From the NCBI GenBank assembly GCA_050485645.1, contig JBJHBT010000007.1, positions 1 to 64,000 of the forward strand: a DNA stretch of 64,000 nucleotides, in the 5' to 3' direction. Position 1 is the first letter of the stretch; every line of letters begins with the position of its first letter. The stretch is from JBJHBP01 sp050485645 (GTDB lineage Bacteria; Pseudomonadota; Gammaproteobacteria; Steroidobacterales; Rariloculaceae). The position numbers were made by a program, and so were the translations under genes. The notes under the pieces were generated by a model. The model saw nothing but the letters and a program-made list of their open reading frames with translations. It had not been told where the DNA came from and did no database searches. Shown here piece by piece: positions 1 through 8,286 of this stretch.

Positions 1-171
1 CAATACCCTATATCGGCATATACATGGCTACACATACACGCCAGAAACGCAGCCGCACGTCGCCTACCCCCTTGTTGAAGCAGGGAATACTGATCACCAA
101 TGGCTAAAAATCGGGCGGGAACTTCAGTTTAAAGACCAACGATCGTCTGTTGGCTTTCCTGGAAGCCCTCA
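1..171. other. Non-coding left edge, no recognisable gene
   Basis: No open frame of convincing length or family resemblance starts here, and no RNA gene is recognisable. It is AT-richer than the core genes to the right and lies next to transposon remnants, so I infer that it belongs to the same decayed mobile DNA. The other side is cut by the window edge. Confidence 0.4.
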
Positions 172-241
172 GACTATGCGCAGTTCCGTTTCCACGTTGC
201 GCGCTCCAACAACGGGACAACCGATGCTACTGCGCATAGTC
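172..241. repeat. Perfect 13-bp inverted repeat
   Basis: GACTATGCGCAGT at 172-184 is repeated as its exact reverse complement at 229-241, with 44 bp between them. It lies just outside the IS91-like hairpin and transposase remnant. It may be a recombination or transposon-end site, but I do not recognise the element it belongs to. Confidence 0.6.
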
Positions 242-255
242 TTGGAATTGGCATA

Positions 256-289
256 GACCCGCCTATGCAGATCTCCGCATAGGCGGGTC
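256..289. repeat. Strong hairpin, likely IS91-family terminus
   Basis: A perfect 13-bp stem (256-268 with 277-289, arm GACCCGCCTATGC) closes an 8-nt loop. It sits immediately beyond the 3' end of the minus-strand IS91-type transposase remnant. IS91-family elements move by rolling circle and carry hairpins at their origin and terminus instead of ordinary inverted repeats. The position fits the origin-proximal end, but the assignment is by position only. Confidence 0.55.
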
Positions 290-700
290 AGGTGCGCGCG
301 GGGCTTTGGCACCAGCGCGGCGAGACGGGCGATGAAGTCCTCGGGCTCGAATATGACTCGAATATGACGTGCGTCGTTCCATCCCGATACGGCGTCTTCA
401 GTGCGCAGCCCACGTACCCGCCCTCGGTCAGCGACAGCCGCTCGGTGGCGACTGGCGACTGGCGGCCTTGCGACGTAGCGTGCCAGGTGCTCGAGCTTGT
501 CCCGTTGCGAGGCCTTCGCCACGATGCCCGCATGCAGCGAGAAGCCTGAGCTTTCGGCCACCTCCCGGCGCGCGCCATCGGGCTCGCCCGGCAGCGTCTG
601 CAGCGTGAACACATTCTGCCCCTCTCTGTGCCCCGTCGCGATCCGGTACGTGATCGATGCCCCGAGCAGACTGTTGATCGGCGCCTCCTCGGCCGGATCG
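286..700 (-). pseudogene. IS91-family (Y2) transposase remnant, two frameshifts
   Basis: Read across two frame changes on the minus strand, this gives the C-terminal part of an IS91-type transposase. It includes SITYRIATG, GFSLHAGIVAKASQRDKLEH, ARYVARPPVA, LSLTEGGYV, LKTPYRDGTTHVIFE and DFIARLAALVPKPRAHLTR, which match this family as I remember it. The first frame break (near 452) coincides with a 7-bp tandem duplication at 448-461. The second (near 357) coincides with an 11-bp tandem duplication at 346-367. The N-terminal half, with the catalytic tyrosines, is missing, so the gene is dead. Confidence 0.75.
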
Positions 701-714
701 CACAGGCGGAGCTG

Positions 715-1021
715 CCGTCCGTCATCACGGCATACGAGAACCGCATCCGCCGGCTTGAAGAGCGGAAGATCGAGATCAGCGAGAAAACTGCCAATTACGG
801 CCGCCCGCTGCGCAGCTTCGACGAGACACTTAGAACTTCGCTCGTTTTCCTCGCGAACCCCTGGAATCTCTGGGCTTCGGAGCGCCGGGAACACAAAAAA
901 GCCGTGCTAAAACTCGCAGTCGCCGACCGGCTCACGTACATCCGAAACGAGGGATCCAGAACTCCGGACCTCGCCTTGCCCTTCAAGGTGTTAGCGGACC
1001 TCAAAAGCTCCAAATGCAAGT
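715..1021 (+). pseudogene. C-terminal fragment of a large serine-type recombinase
   Basis: The plus-strand frame reads ITAYENRIRRLEERKIEI, then RPLRSFDETLRTSLVFLANPWNLW, then VLKLAVADRLTYIRNEG and DLALPFKVLADL. This order (coiled coil, FLANPWNLW block, KLAF.DRL.Y.R.EG.RT block) is the usual C-terminus of zinc-ribbon recombinases of mobile elements. The resolvase catalytic domain is absent. There is no stop codon before the homology ends exactly at the 3' CCA end of the neighbouring tRNA. It is a fragment, probably left by a former island at this tRNA. Confidence 0.7.
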
Positions 1022-1098
1022 TGGCGCGCCCGGAGAGATTCGAACTCCCGACCCCCGGCTTCGTAGGCCGATGCTCTATCCAGCTGAGCTACGGGCGC
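1022..1098 (-). tRNA. tRNA-Arg (anticodon ACG)
   Basis: On the minus strand the 7-bp acceptor stem GCGCCCG/CGGGCGC encloses a full cloverleaf of 77 nt with CCA encoded at 1022-1024. The anticodon loop CTACGAA gives ACG, which after A34-to-I editing reads CGU, CGC and CGA. The adjacent recombinase fragment stops at its 3' end, the usual target of tRNA-site integration. Confidence 0.95.
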
Positions 1099-1182
1099 GT
1101 TGTCTGACTGGTTGGCGGGCGGCGTGGAAAGCGGCTCGCGCGGCGCATTCTACAGCATCGCGGCGCAGAAGCGCAGGGGGTG

Positions 1183-2088
1183 CTACATCAGCGCCATTTC
1201 CGGGTGTCCGGCCAGATATTCCTGAACATATGCGCGGTAGTACCGCATTGCCTGCCGGGTTTTCTCCCCGCCGCCGGCGGGGAAGTCGACGCAATGGCCG
1301 TCTGCGAGCCGCAGGCTGGCCACCGGCATTACTTCGCGCGTTGCGCTGGTGATGAAGCACTCGCTGGCCCGCGCCAGCTCCGACTCGTGAATGTCGCGTT
1401 CATCGCTGGCCAGACCGTGCTGCGCGCAGGCGCTGTGCAGCGCCACCTTTGTCAGTCCGCGCAGATTGCCGGCGCGATCGCCCGGTGTAACGAGTTTGCC
1501 GTCGATGACGAAGAACACGTTGCTGTTCGAGGCCTCGGTCACCAGCCCCGCCGCGTTGAGCATCACGCAGTCGTCCGCGCCCAGTTCACGTGCATCCATC
1601 ACACCGAGCACGTTGTTCAGATAGTTGCCGCCCTTGATGTTCGGATCCAGCGCGTCGACGGGGTTGCGCCGGGTACCGACCACCGCGAGTCGCACGCCGC
1701 TTGTATAGAACGTCTCGCTCCAGCGCGGCACCTCGCGCACGATGATAACGAACCGCGGCTTGAGACCGGCTGACGGAAACAGGTCCACCGGCCCCTCGCC
1801 GCGTGTGACCGTGTAGCGCACATACACATCCACACCGGCCTGTGCCGCGCCGGTGACCGCGATCGTCGCGCGGACCTGTGCCGTCATCTCTTCCAGCGAC
1901 AGCCCGGTACTCATGCGGACCAGTGCGGCGGAGTTCTCGAATCGCGCCCAGTGCTCCAGATACAGCATCGGAATGCCACCGTAGGTGCGGAACACCTCAT
2001 AGATCGAATCGCCATACAGGAAGCCGCGATCCAGTACCGGCACACGCGCATCCCCCGTTGGCGTGATTACACCATCCACGTTGGTCAT
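1183..2088 (-). CDS. Class IV PLP aminotransferase (D-amino acid or branched-chain type)
   Basis: Fold-type IV pyridoxal-phosphate aminotransferase of 301 aa. The motifs seen are VLDRGFLYGDSIYE near the N-terminus, IKGGNYLNN with the lysine that would hold PLP, GLVTEASNSNVFF, and the phosphate-contact region TSATREVMP. The family includes D-alanine transaminase, branched-chain aminotransferase and aminodeoxychorismate lyase, and sequence alone does not separate them. Its place 48 bp downstream of alr, in the same direction, favours a D-amino acid aminotransferase feeding on D-Ala or D-Glu. I start at ATG 2088, which gives the family-typical N-terminus. A GTG at 2112 is the alternative. Confidence 0.8.
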   Translation of the reverse strand: MTNVDGVITPTGDARVPVLDRGFLYGDSIYEVFRTYGGIPMLYLEHWARFENSAALVRMSTGLSLEEMTAQVRATIAVTGAAQAGVDVYVRYTVTRGEGPVDLFPSAGLKPRFVIIVREVPRWSETFYTSGVRLAVVGTRRNPVDALDPNIKGGNYLNNVLGVMDARELGADDCVMLNAAGLVTEASNSNVFFVIDGKLVTPGDRAGNLRGLTKVALHSACAQHGLASDERDIHESELARASECFITSATREVMPVASLRLADGHCVDFPAGGGEKTRQAMRYYRAYVQEYLAGHPEMALM

Positions 2089-2136
2089 GCTCTTAAAGCC
2101 ACTGTTGCTCACGCCACGCCCGCCTCGAATGCTGTC

Positions 2137-3231
2137 TCAGTGATTGCCCTTGTAGACCCGCTGCAACCGGTGCCCGAGACCGGTGAGGATTTCGTAGTTG
2201 ATGGTGCCGGCCGCCTGTGCCAGCTCTTCCAGCGACACGCCGTTGCCGATCAGGTCCACGTGATCGCCGCAGTGTACGGCCCCGGCCGGCAGCGCGGTCA
2301 CGTCCACGCACAGATAGTCCATCGAAACCCGACCGACGACCGGCACGCGCATACCGGCCACGCAGGCATGCGCCCGGTTGCCCAGGCTGCGGCGGTAGCC
2401 GTCGGCATAGCCCACACCCACAACGGCGAGCCGCGCCGGCGGCATCGCCTGATGGGTTGCCCCGTAGCCCACCGTGACAGGCGCCACCACTTCGCGCAGC
2501 TGCAGGATGCGACCGCGCAGATTGACCACCGCGTCCAGCGTCACCGGCAGATCGCCATGATCGACGAAGGGATTGCCGCCATACAGCGCGATGCCCGGCC
2601 GCACCAGGTCGCCGCGGCTGTCGCCTGCGGCGAACAGGCCGGCGGAGTTGCCGATGGACACCGGCACGCCGGGCAGCAGCTCACGCAGCCTGGCGAAGCG
2701 ATCCAGTTGTTCACGATTCAGCGGATGTTCGGGTTGATCGGCGCAGGCCAGATGTGTCATCAGACAGTCGATGCGCAGACCGCGCAGCCGCGATGGATCC
2801 CGCCTGAGCACGTCGACTTCATCCATGCACATGCCGAGCCGCGACATGCCGGTATCCACGTGCAGCAGCGCCGGTCTTGCGAGCGGTTGCCAGAGCTCGA
2901 GCTGCTGAAGCGAATTCAGGACCGGGCACAGATCCGACCGCACCAGCAGCTCGACCGTGTCGGACAGCGCGCCATCGAGCACGTGGATGGTGGCGTCGGG
3001 GAGCTGCTGGCGCAGCTCGACACCCTCGGCCGCGGTCGCCACAAAGAACTGCCGACAACCCTCGCTGCGCAGCCGTTTCGCCACCGGACCCATGCCCAGG
3101 CCGTAGGCATCGGCCTTCACCACGGCCGCGCATTCGGCCGGACGCGAGGCATTCGCCAACCGCCTGTAATTGCGCGCAAGCGCATCCAGGTCAACGACGA
3201 GTACGCCGGATGACGTCGAATCGCTGTGCAT
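2137..3231 (-). CDS. alr: Alanine racemase
   Basis: Interconverts L- and D-alanine with PLP, supplying D-Ala for peptidoglycan. The protein is 364 aa, the usual size. The N-terminal TIM barrel carries AVVKADAYGLG with the PLP lysine. HVDTGMSRLG, GNSAGLF and RPGIALYG follow, and the C-terminal domain has VGYGAT, VGVGYADGYRR and GRVSMD, including the conserved region around the catalytic tyrosine. It is probably co-transcribed with the class IV aminotransferase 48 bp downstream. Confidence 0.97.
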   Translation of the reverse strand: MHSDSTSSGVLVVDLDALARNYRRLANASRPAECAAVVKADAYGLGMGPVAKRLRSEGCRQFFVATAAEGVELRQQLPDATIHVLDGALSDTVELLVRSDLCPVLNSLQQLELWQPLARPALLHVDTGMSRLGMCMDEVDVLRRDPSRLRGLRIDCLMTHLACADQPEHPLNREQLDRFARLRELLPGVPVSIGNSAGLFAAGDSRGDLVRPGIALYGGNPFVDHGDLPVTLDAVVNLRGRILQLREVVAPVTVGYGATHQAMPPARLAVVGVGYADGYRRSLGNRAHACVAGMRVPVVGRVSMDYLCVDVTALPAGAVHCGDHVDLIGNGVSLEELAQAAGTINYEILTGLGHRLQRVYKGNH

Positions 3232-3274
3232 GGGTATCGGGGCGTGGTGGAAATCTGCGGACTGCGAGTCGGGG

Positions 3275-3283
3275 ACTATACCA
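3275..3283 (-). promoter_or_regulatory. Possible extended -10 promoter of alr
   Basis: On the minus strand TGG-TATAGT reads as an extended -10 element about 45 bp upstream of the alr start. No good -35 box lies at the expected distance, so this rests on the -10 alone. Confidence 0.35.
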
Positions 3284-3382
3284 GAGTCGATGGCCGCACC
3301 ATCTGCCGGCGGGGCGGACTCAACAGCGGCCTTGCAGGTCTGACCGCATCACACACCATCACAGAGCTTCACAGCGAACGCT

Positions 3383-4669
3383 TCACAGCGGCAGCGTTAC
3401 CCGCAGCACCTCGGCGTCGGTCTGCGCGCCGACCGCATAGCGCCGAACCGGTGCCGGGACGATGGCCGACTCGCCCCGCGACAGCCGCTGCGGCGCGTCG
3501 GCGCGCGTGCTGACGGTCACCTCCCCACTGAGCACATGCAGGCTGTGCGCGGCGTCGGAATCCACGGCGATCGAATCGCCCGCCGCGGGCCGCAGATGCT
3601 CGATGCGGAAGAACGGCGTGTCCACGGACACGAATACGCCCTTCCTGCCCGCCACCGGCACCGGCTGCATGATGAAGTCGTCCGCGCTGGTCGCACGCAG
3701 ATTCAGTGCATCCACCGCGGCGCGAACGTCGATCGGACGCACCGGAAACCGCACATTGTCCCAGGCCCGAAAGGTGGGCCCCGGCAGGCGCACTTCCAAC
3801 GCCAGCACTTCGCGTCGTTCGGGATTGCCCAGGGCATGCACCTCCGCCGATGGCAGCATGCCCGGCGCGAGGAATCGGGAAGGGGTCTCGTTCAGTATCA
3901 CCTGCCCCGCGCGCACGGGAATCGCATTGAGGTCGTCGAGCACATCCCAGTACAGCTGCTTGAGTCCGGTCAGGCATTCCACGAGTTCGCTGTGCGACGC
4001 ATCGCCCGCGAACAGTTCGTCGAATCGCGTTTCGATCGCGGCGATACCGCATTCGCGCTGGGCGAACCACGGCGCCAGCCGTGTCTGCAGCTCACCCGGT
4101 TCACGGCCCGCCGCCAGCTGGGCGGCCAGCCATTCCTGACGCGCGCGGCCGTGCTCGAGCCTGCTCACCAGCACGCCACGATCCATGTCACGCCGGAAGC
4201 CCAGTCGCAGACTCGCGCCCGGCTCAGCTTCCATGATGACGTAGACCTCGGTGTGTCCGGGCGGATGCCCCTGCACCGACAGCAGCTCCCTGACGTCGAG
4301 CACCTTGGGCAGCAGCGGATAGCAGGCGCCGTAGCGACGCACGAAGGCATCGCCGAGCAGGCGATGACCATGCCGCGCCAGCAGCACGGGCAGCGAGACA
4401 CGCGATCCGTCATCGAATCGCAGGCGGCTGGGGAACTGACGCGCCTCGGCATCGGTATCGCAGGCCGCGATTTCGAACGCCTCACCGAAACCCTGCCCGG
4501 TCAGTTCGTATTGGTCGGGCAGTGGATGCAGCCGCTTGAACTCGCGCAGCCGGACGCCGCCCCAGGGGCGCTCCACCAGATTATTGCGATCAGGAATCAG
4601 CAGCCCGCCGGCCACCGTATCGAGCGCGGCATCATCGCCCGCCAGCAGCCGTTCCGCGAAGTTCGTCAT
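3383..4669 (-). CDS. Type I mannose-6-phosphate isomerase-like protein
   Basis: The cupin-fold metalloenzyme family interconverts fructose-6-P and mannose-6-P for nucleotide-sugar supply. The N-terminal PWGGVRLREF, the block PLLPKVLDVRELLSVQGHPP and the following HTEVYVIMEAEPGA match the type I isomerase pattern (KVLDA..LS.Q.HPD...E.WYVL). The C-terminal cupin ends in RGESAIVPA. The protein is 428 aa from ATG 4669; a GTG at 4720 would add 17 residues, and neither start has a clear Shine-Dalgarno. The usual HPD is HPP here, so substrate specificity is uncertain. It stands alone between alr and a divergent coiled-coil gene. Confidence 0.75.
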   Translation of the reverse strand: MTNFAERLLAGDDAALDTVAGGLLIPDRNNLVERPWGGVRLREFKRLHPLPDQYELTGQGFGEAFEIAACDTDAEARQFPSRLRFDDGSRVSLPVLLARHGHRLLGDAFVRRYGACYPLLPKVLDVRELLSVQGHPPGHTEVYVIMEAEPGASLRLGFRRDMDRGVLVSRLEHGRARQEWLAAQLAAGREPGELQTRLAPWFAQRECGIAAIETRFDELFAGDASHSELVECLTGLKQLYWDVLDDLNAIPVRAGQVILNETPSRFLAPGMLPSAEVHALGNPERREVLALEVRLPGPTFRAWDNVRFPVRPIDVRAAVDALNLRATSADDFIMQPVPVAGRKGVFVSVDTPFFRIEHLRPAAGDSIAVDSDAAHSLHVLSGEVTVSTRADAPQRLSRGESAIVPAPVRRYAVGAQTDAEVLRVTLPL

Positions 4670-4815
4670 AGAGTCACGAAGGTTCGGAGGAGAGTTGAAG
4701 AGCGCGGCAGAGTATGCCACGGTCGTTTATGTCAAAACGTGACTGAATACCAGATCATGCGCTTGCAAAGCCGTTACCCTTTCGCTCCAGTGCACCATAG
4801 TCGAAATTTGACGTA

Positions 4816-6243
4816 ATGACCGGTTCAAGGGACCTGGCACAACAGGCATTCGAGCTGATGCAGGAGGCGCTGCGCGAATCCGAAGCGCGCATCAGCGCCC
4901 TGGATGCGGAGCTCAAGCGTCGCCATGCGCCCGGGTCACAGCTCGAGGAACAGGTGGCGGTGCTCAGCCAGCGCCTCGAAACCACCGAATCCGACTGCGC
5001 CCGATGGCGCCGCGAAGCCGGGCAGCTGGAAGAAGTCGTTGCCGTCGAGAGAGCCAAGATCCAGCAGCTGAAGAAGCGCCTGGAACTGGCGCAGTCCGGC
5101 CCGGATGCCGTCGCTCGCAAGGAAGTGAATTACTGGCGCGGGCGTATCGAGGAAGCCGGCAGGGAAGTCATCGAGCTTCGCGAAACCGCAGCGCGGCTGC
5201 GCCAGGACATCACCGCCCGCGAGAACGAACTCACACTGGCACTGGCCCGTGCCGAAGCGGCGGAAAACGCCAGACTCGCACAGGCGGAACGGGACGAAAC
5301 GGGCCCGCAACTCGAACAGGCCCGTCAGGAAATCACTGCACTGCGCAACAGCCTGCAGCAGGCCGAGCAGCGCATCGAACAGCTGCAGGCCGATCTTCAC
5401 GAAGAGCGCGAGCACGTTGCCAACGTCACCGAGGTTTCCAACGATCGCAAGGACCGCATCACGAAGCTCGAAGAGCGCGTGGAGGAGGCCGAGGAGCGCT
5501 ACGAGGAAGCGCGCTGGCGGCTGTCGCAGGCTGAACACTTCGAACGACTCGTGCGCCGCCGCAAAAAACTCATCCAGTCATTGCTTGCCGCGCTGCGTGC
5601 GAAGCACAAGGCCAACACCGCACTCAAGGCCGGGGTCGACAGCCTCAGGACTTACAAGGCCAGAGCCGAACAGAACCAGCACAAGCTGCTGGCGCGGATC
5701 GATCACCTCATGGCCAGGCTCAGTGACTCCGACACGGAACTGGCGGAACTGCGTGCACGCGCCGCGCAGGCCGCACAGAACGAAGCCGCGGCGAGCGCGA
5801 CGGCAGAGGCCTCGGCACAGCCAGTCCCTGAACCGGACCCGGCGCAGCAACAACCGCCTGTCTCCGAACAGGAACGCGCCATACAGGACGCGAGGATCGC
5901 GGAACTGGAGCAGCGACTGACTACGCAGGCGGAACTGATCGAGGCGCTGGAGACCGAGCTGCGTACCGCACGCAACGTGCTGCGCGAACGGGACGAAGCT
6001 GCCGACGAGCTCGGTCGGCTGCGTAATGAACTGGACATGCGCAACCAGGTGATCGCACGGCTGCAGGCCGATGCCGACGAGCGCGAGCGCAAACTGGCGC
6101 GGCTGCGCGGGTCGGATTCCGAAACGCTGCGTCTGAAGACAGAGATCGCCAAACTGGAAGAGTCCGTTACGGCATGGAAGGCGAAGTATGAGTTCGTGGC
6201 CGCCGAACCACCCGCCGCCTATCAGACCGCCGCGGAAAAATAG
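4816..6243 (+). CDS. Long coiled-coil protein of unknown function
   Basis: A 475-aa protein that is almost entirely charged heptad-like sequence, rich in E, R, A, L and Q. It has no signal peptide, membrane segment or recognisable enzyme motif. Two coiled-coil blocks (about residues 5-330 and 355-455) are split by a proline- and alanine-rich linker (about 330-350, PVPEPDPAQQQPP). A basic patch RLVRRRKKLIQSLLAALRAKHKAN near the middle could bind nucleic acid or a membrane, but this is a guess. It faces lipB tail to tail and overlaps its end by 22 bp. I do not recognise the family. Confidence 0.7.
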   Translation: MTGSRDLAQQAFELMQEALRESEARISALDAELKRRHAPGSQLEEQVAVLSQRLETTESDCARWRREAGQLEEVVAVERAKIQQLKKRLELAQSGPDAVARKEVNYWRGRIEEAGREVIELRETAARLRQDITARENELTLALARAEAAENARLAQAERDETGPQLEQARQEITALRNSLQQAEQRIEQLQADLHEEREHVANVTEVSNDRKDRITKLEERVEEAEERYEEARWRLSQAEHFERLVRRRKKLIQSLLAALRAKHKANTALKAGVDSLRTYKARAEQNQHKLLARIDHLMARLSDSDTELAELRARAAQAAQNEAAASATAEASAQPVPEPDPAQQQPPVSEQERAIQDARIAELEQRLTTQAELIEALETELRTARNVLRERDEAADELGRLRNELDMRNQVIARLQADADERERKLARLRGSDSETLRLKTEIAKLEESVTAWKAKYEFVAAEPPAAYQTAAEK

Positions 6244-6863
6244 TCGCCCGATCCGGGCAGTCCCAGTTCCCGCATCAGCAGCGGTAGAAAGTCCGCGCGG
6301 AACTGCCGCACATCACGCACTGTGCACAGATTCGCGATCTGCGTGACTTCCAGCCCCTGAAACCCGCATGGATTGATGCGCGAGAACGGTGACAGGTCCA
6401 TGTTCACGTTCACCGCCAGACCGTGGTACGAGCAGTAGCGTCGTACCCGCAGGCCAAGCGCCGCGACCTTGCGGCCATCCACGTAAACACCCGGCGCATC
6501 GCGGCGTGCCTCGGCCTGGATGCCGTAACCGGACAGGGTCACAATCACCGCGTTTTCCAGTCGCGTGACCAGATCCCTGACACCCAGTCGCAGACGCTTC
6601 AGATCAAGCAGCGGATAGACCACCAGTTGCCCGGGACCGTGATACGTCACCTGACCTCCCCTGTCGATGGCGATCACGGGGATATCGCCGGCGTCCAGCA
6701 CATCCTGCGGATCGCCACGCTGGCCGAGGGTGAACACCGGCGGATGCTGCACGATCCAGATCTCATCGGCGGTGGCGCTGTCACGCGCGTCGGTGAACTG
6801 CTGCATCTCACGCCACACCATGTCCATCGGACGCAGCCCGAGATCACGGATGATCGTGCTCAC
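6222..6863 (-). CDS. lipB: Octanoyl-ACP:protein N-octanoyltransferase
   Basis: Transfers octanoate from acyl carrier protein to lipoyl domains, the first step of lipoate synthesis. The protein is 213 aa. The signature RGGQVTYHGPGQLVVYPLLDL is present, as are KVAALG with the conserved lysine and INPCGFQGLEVT with the acyl-accepting cysteine. It begins with GTG at 6863, overlapping the end of ybeD by 4 nt (GTGA). The partner lipA, which often follows, is not here; a convergent coiled-coil gene occupies that position. Confidence 0.96.
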   Translation of the reverse strand: MSTIIRDLGLRPMDMVWREMQQFTDARDSATADEIWIVQHPPVFTLGQRGDPQDVLDAGDIPVIAIDRGGQVTYHGPGQLVVYPLLDLKRLRLGVRDLVTRLENAVIVTLSGYGIQAEARRDAPGVYVDGRKVAALGLRVRRYCSYHGLAVNVNMDLSPFSRINPCGFQGLEVTQIANLCTVRDVRQFRADFLPLLMRELGLPGSGDYFSAAV

Positions 6864-7129
6864 AGCACCATCAACACCGCTTCGCTGGCGGTCAGATCCT
6901 GATACACACGATCGATCTGCTCGCGGCTGACCGCGGTCACGGTGACGGTGATGCTGACGTAGGTGCCGCGCCGGCTGGGCTGTTCATCGAACTGCTGGGG
7001 CCGGATGTCGTCGTAGTGAGCCCGCATGATGGTCAGTACCGTTTCGCGGAACCCCGCGCTGTTGCGACCGAATATCTTCATCGGAATCTCGCACGGAAAC
7101 TCCATCAGGCTGTCGCCGCCGTCGCTCAT
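6860..7129 (-). CDS. ybeD: YbeD/DUF493 family small protein
   Basis: An 89-aa cytosolic protein with an ACT-like fold. FPCEIPMKIFGRNS at the start and the C-terminal pattern GTYVSITVTVTAVSREQIDRVY are typical, and the length matches the E. coli protein (87 aa). Its ATG at 7129 overlaps the dacA stop (ATGA), and it lies between dacA and lipB as in many gammaproteobacteria. The biochemical role is not established. Confidence 0.92.
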   Translation of the reverse strand: MSDGGDSLMEFPCEIPMKIFGRNSAGFRETVLTIMRAHYDDIRPQQFDEQPSRRGTYVSITVTVTAVSREQIDRVYQDLTASEAVLMVL

Positions 7130-8286
7130 TGCCACCACAGTGAAACCCTGTCGGAAAGACGCCGCCAGAAGCCGCCGGCTTCCATCGTATCCAGTGTCAC
7201 CACCGGCAAACTGACCAGCTGCTCGCCCTCCAGCAGCACCTGTGCCTCTCCCACCACTGTGCCAGCCGGAAGCGGCGCCCGCAGCGGCGAAAGCAGCTGC
7301 ATCTGTGCCGTCAGATCGCCGTAGCGGCCACGCGGAACGGTCACGTAGAAATCTTCGGCCACCGTGAGCTGCACTTCGTTCCCGTCCCCCATCCACACGC
7401 GCACACTGCCCAGCGAATCGCCGGCACGGTACAGCAGATGGGTTTCGAAGCGACGGAAACCGTAGTCCAGCAGTGCCTGGCCGCCCTCGTTGCGGGACTC
7501 CGGGTCCTCGCCACCCATCACGACGGCAATGAGCCGTGCGCCGGCGCGTTCGGCCGAGCTCACCAGCGCATAGCCGCCATCACCGTGATGCCGGGTCGCG
7601 GCCAGGCCATCGACACTGCTGTCGCGCCACAGCAGCGGGTTGTTGCTGTGGCGGGTCACATCGCGCCAGGTGAACTCACGCTCGCCGTACCAGCGATACT
7701 GACCGGGAAAGCGCGCGATCATCTCGCGTGCCAGCAGCGCCGCGTCCCGGGCGCTGATGCTTTGACCGTCGACAATGCCGGTGGTGTCCAGAAACCGGCT
7801 TTCGCGCATGCCCAGCGACCTTGCCAGCGTATTCATGCGTTCGACAAAGGCCTCCTCGCTGCCGGCCACATGCTCAGCCAGTGCGACCGCGGCATCGTTG
7901 CTGGACTGCACGATGATGCCGCGCAGCACATCGCCAAGGCTCACCTCGGAATCCGGTTCAAGGAACATGCGCGCACCGCCCGCGCGGACCGCCGCGGCGC
8001 TGACCTGCACCGGCGTTTCCAGCACAGGGCCTGCGCCATCGGGGTCAAGCGCATCCAGAGCGGTCAGAGCCGTCATGACCTTGACCAGATCGCCCGGTTC
8101 ATGGCGCGAGGCGGCATCGGACTCGGCGAGCACGGCGCCACCTGCGTACTCGACGAGGTACCAGCTTCGTGCCTTCAGCTCAGGCGGTGCATCCTCGGCC
8201 TGCTGTCCGGGCAGCAGGCCGGGTGACATCAGGCAGACCGCAAGCACGGCACCGCGCAGGCGCCGCGGTAGTGAGCGTAACGGCAT
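7126..8286 (-). CDS. dacA: DacA (PBP5)-like protein with lost active-site motifs
   Basis: By position (rlpA-dacA-ybeD-lipB) and along its whole length (386 aa) this is the low-molecular-weight D,D-carboxypeptidase family that trims pentapeptides in the periplasm. It has a signal peptide, the central S-S-N motif (VQSSNDAAVAL) and a C-terminal amphipathic anchor (FWRRLSDRVSLWW). However, the catalytic SxxK is DLVK: the codon is GAT, with PG before it and VMT after it. The KTG box after VDGL is replaced by AAT. Both changes remove residues needed for acyl-enzyme chemistry. The reading frame is intact and embedded in an overlapping operon, so this looks like a retained pseudoenzyme. Confidence 0.9.
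   Translation of the reverse strand: MPLRSLPRRLRGAVLAVCLMSPGLLPGQQAEDAPPELKARSWYLVEYAGGAVLAESDAASRHEPGDLVKVMTALTALDALDPDGAGPVLETPVQVSAAAVRAGGARMFLEPDSEVSLGDVLRGIIVQSSNDAAVALAEHVAGSEEAFVERMNTLARSLGMRESRFLDTTGIVDGQSISARDAALLAREMIARFPGQYRWYGEREFTWRDVTRHSNNPLLWRDSSVDGLAATRHHGDGGYALVSSAERAGARLIAVVMGGEDPESRNEGGQALLDYGFRRFETHLLYRAGDSLGSVRVWMGDGNEVQLTVAEDFYVTVPRGRYGDLTAQMQLLSPLRAPLPAGTVVGEAQVLLEGEQLVSLPVVTLDTMEAGGFWRRLSDRVSLWWQ

Noticed and set aside
1026..1107. Coding extension of the recombinase fragment through tRNA-Arg
   Set aside because: The residues come from the tRNA gene itself; this is a common false translation of tRNA sequence.
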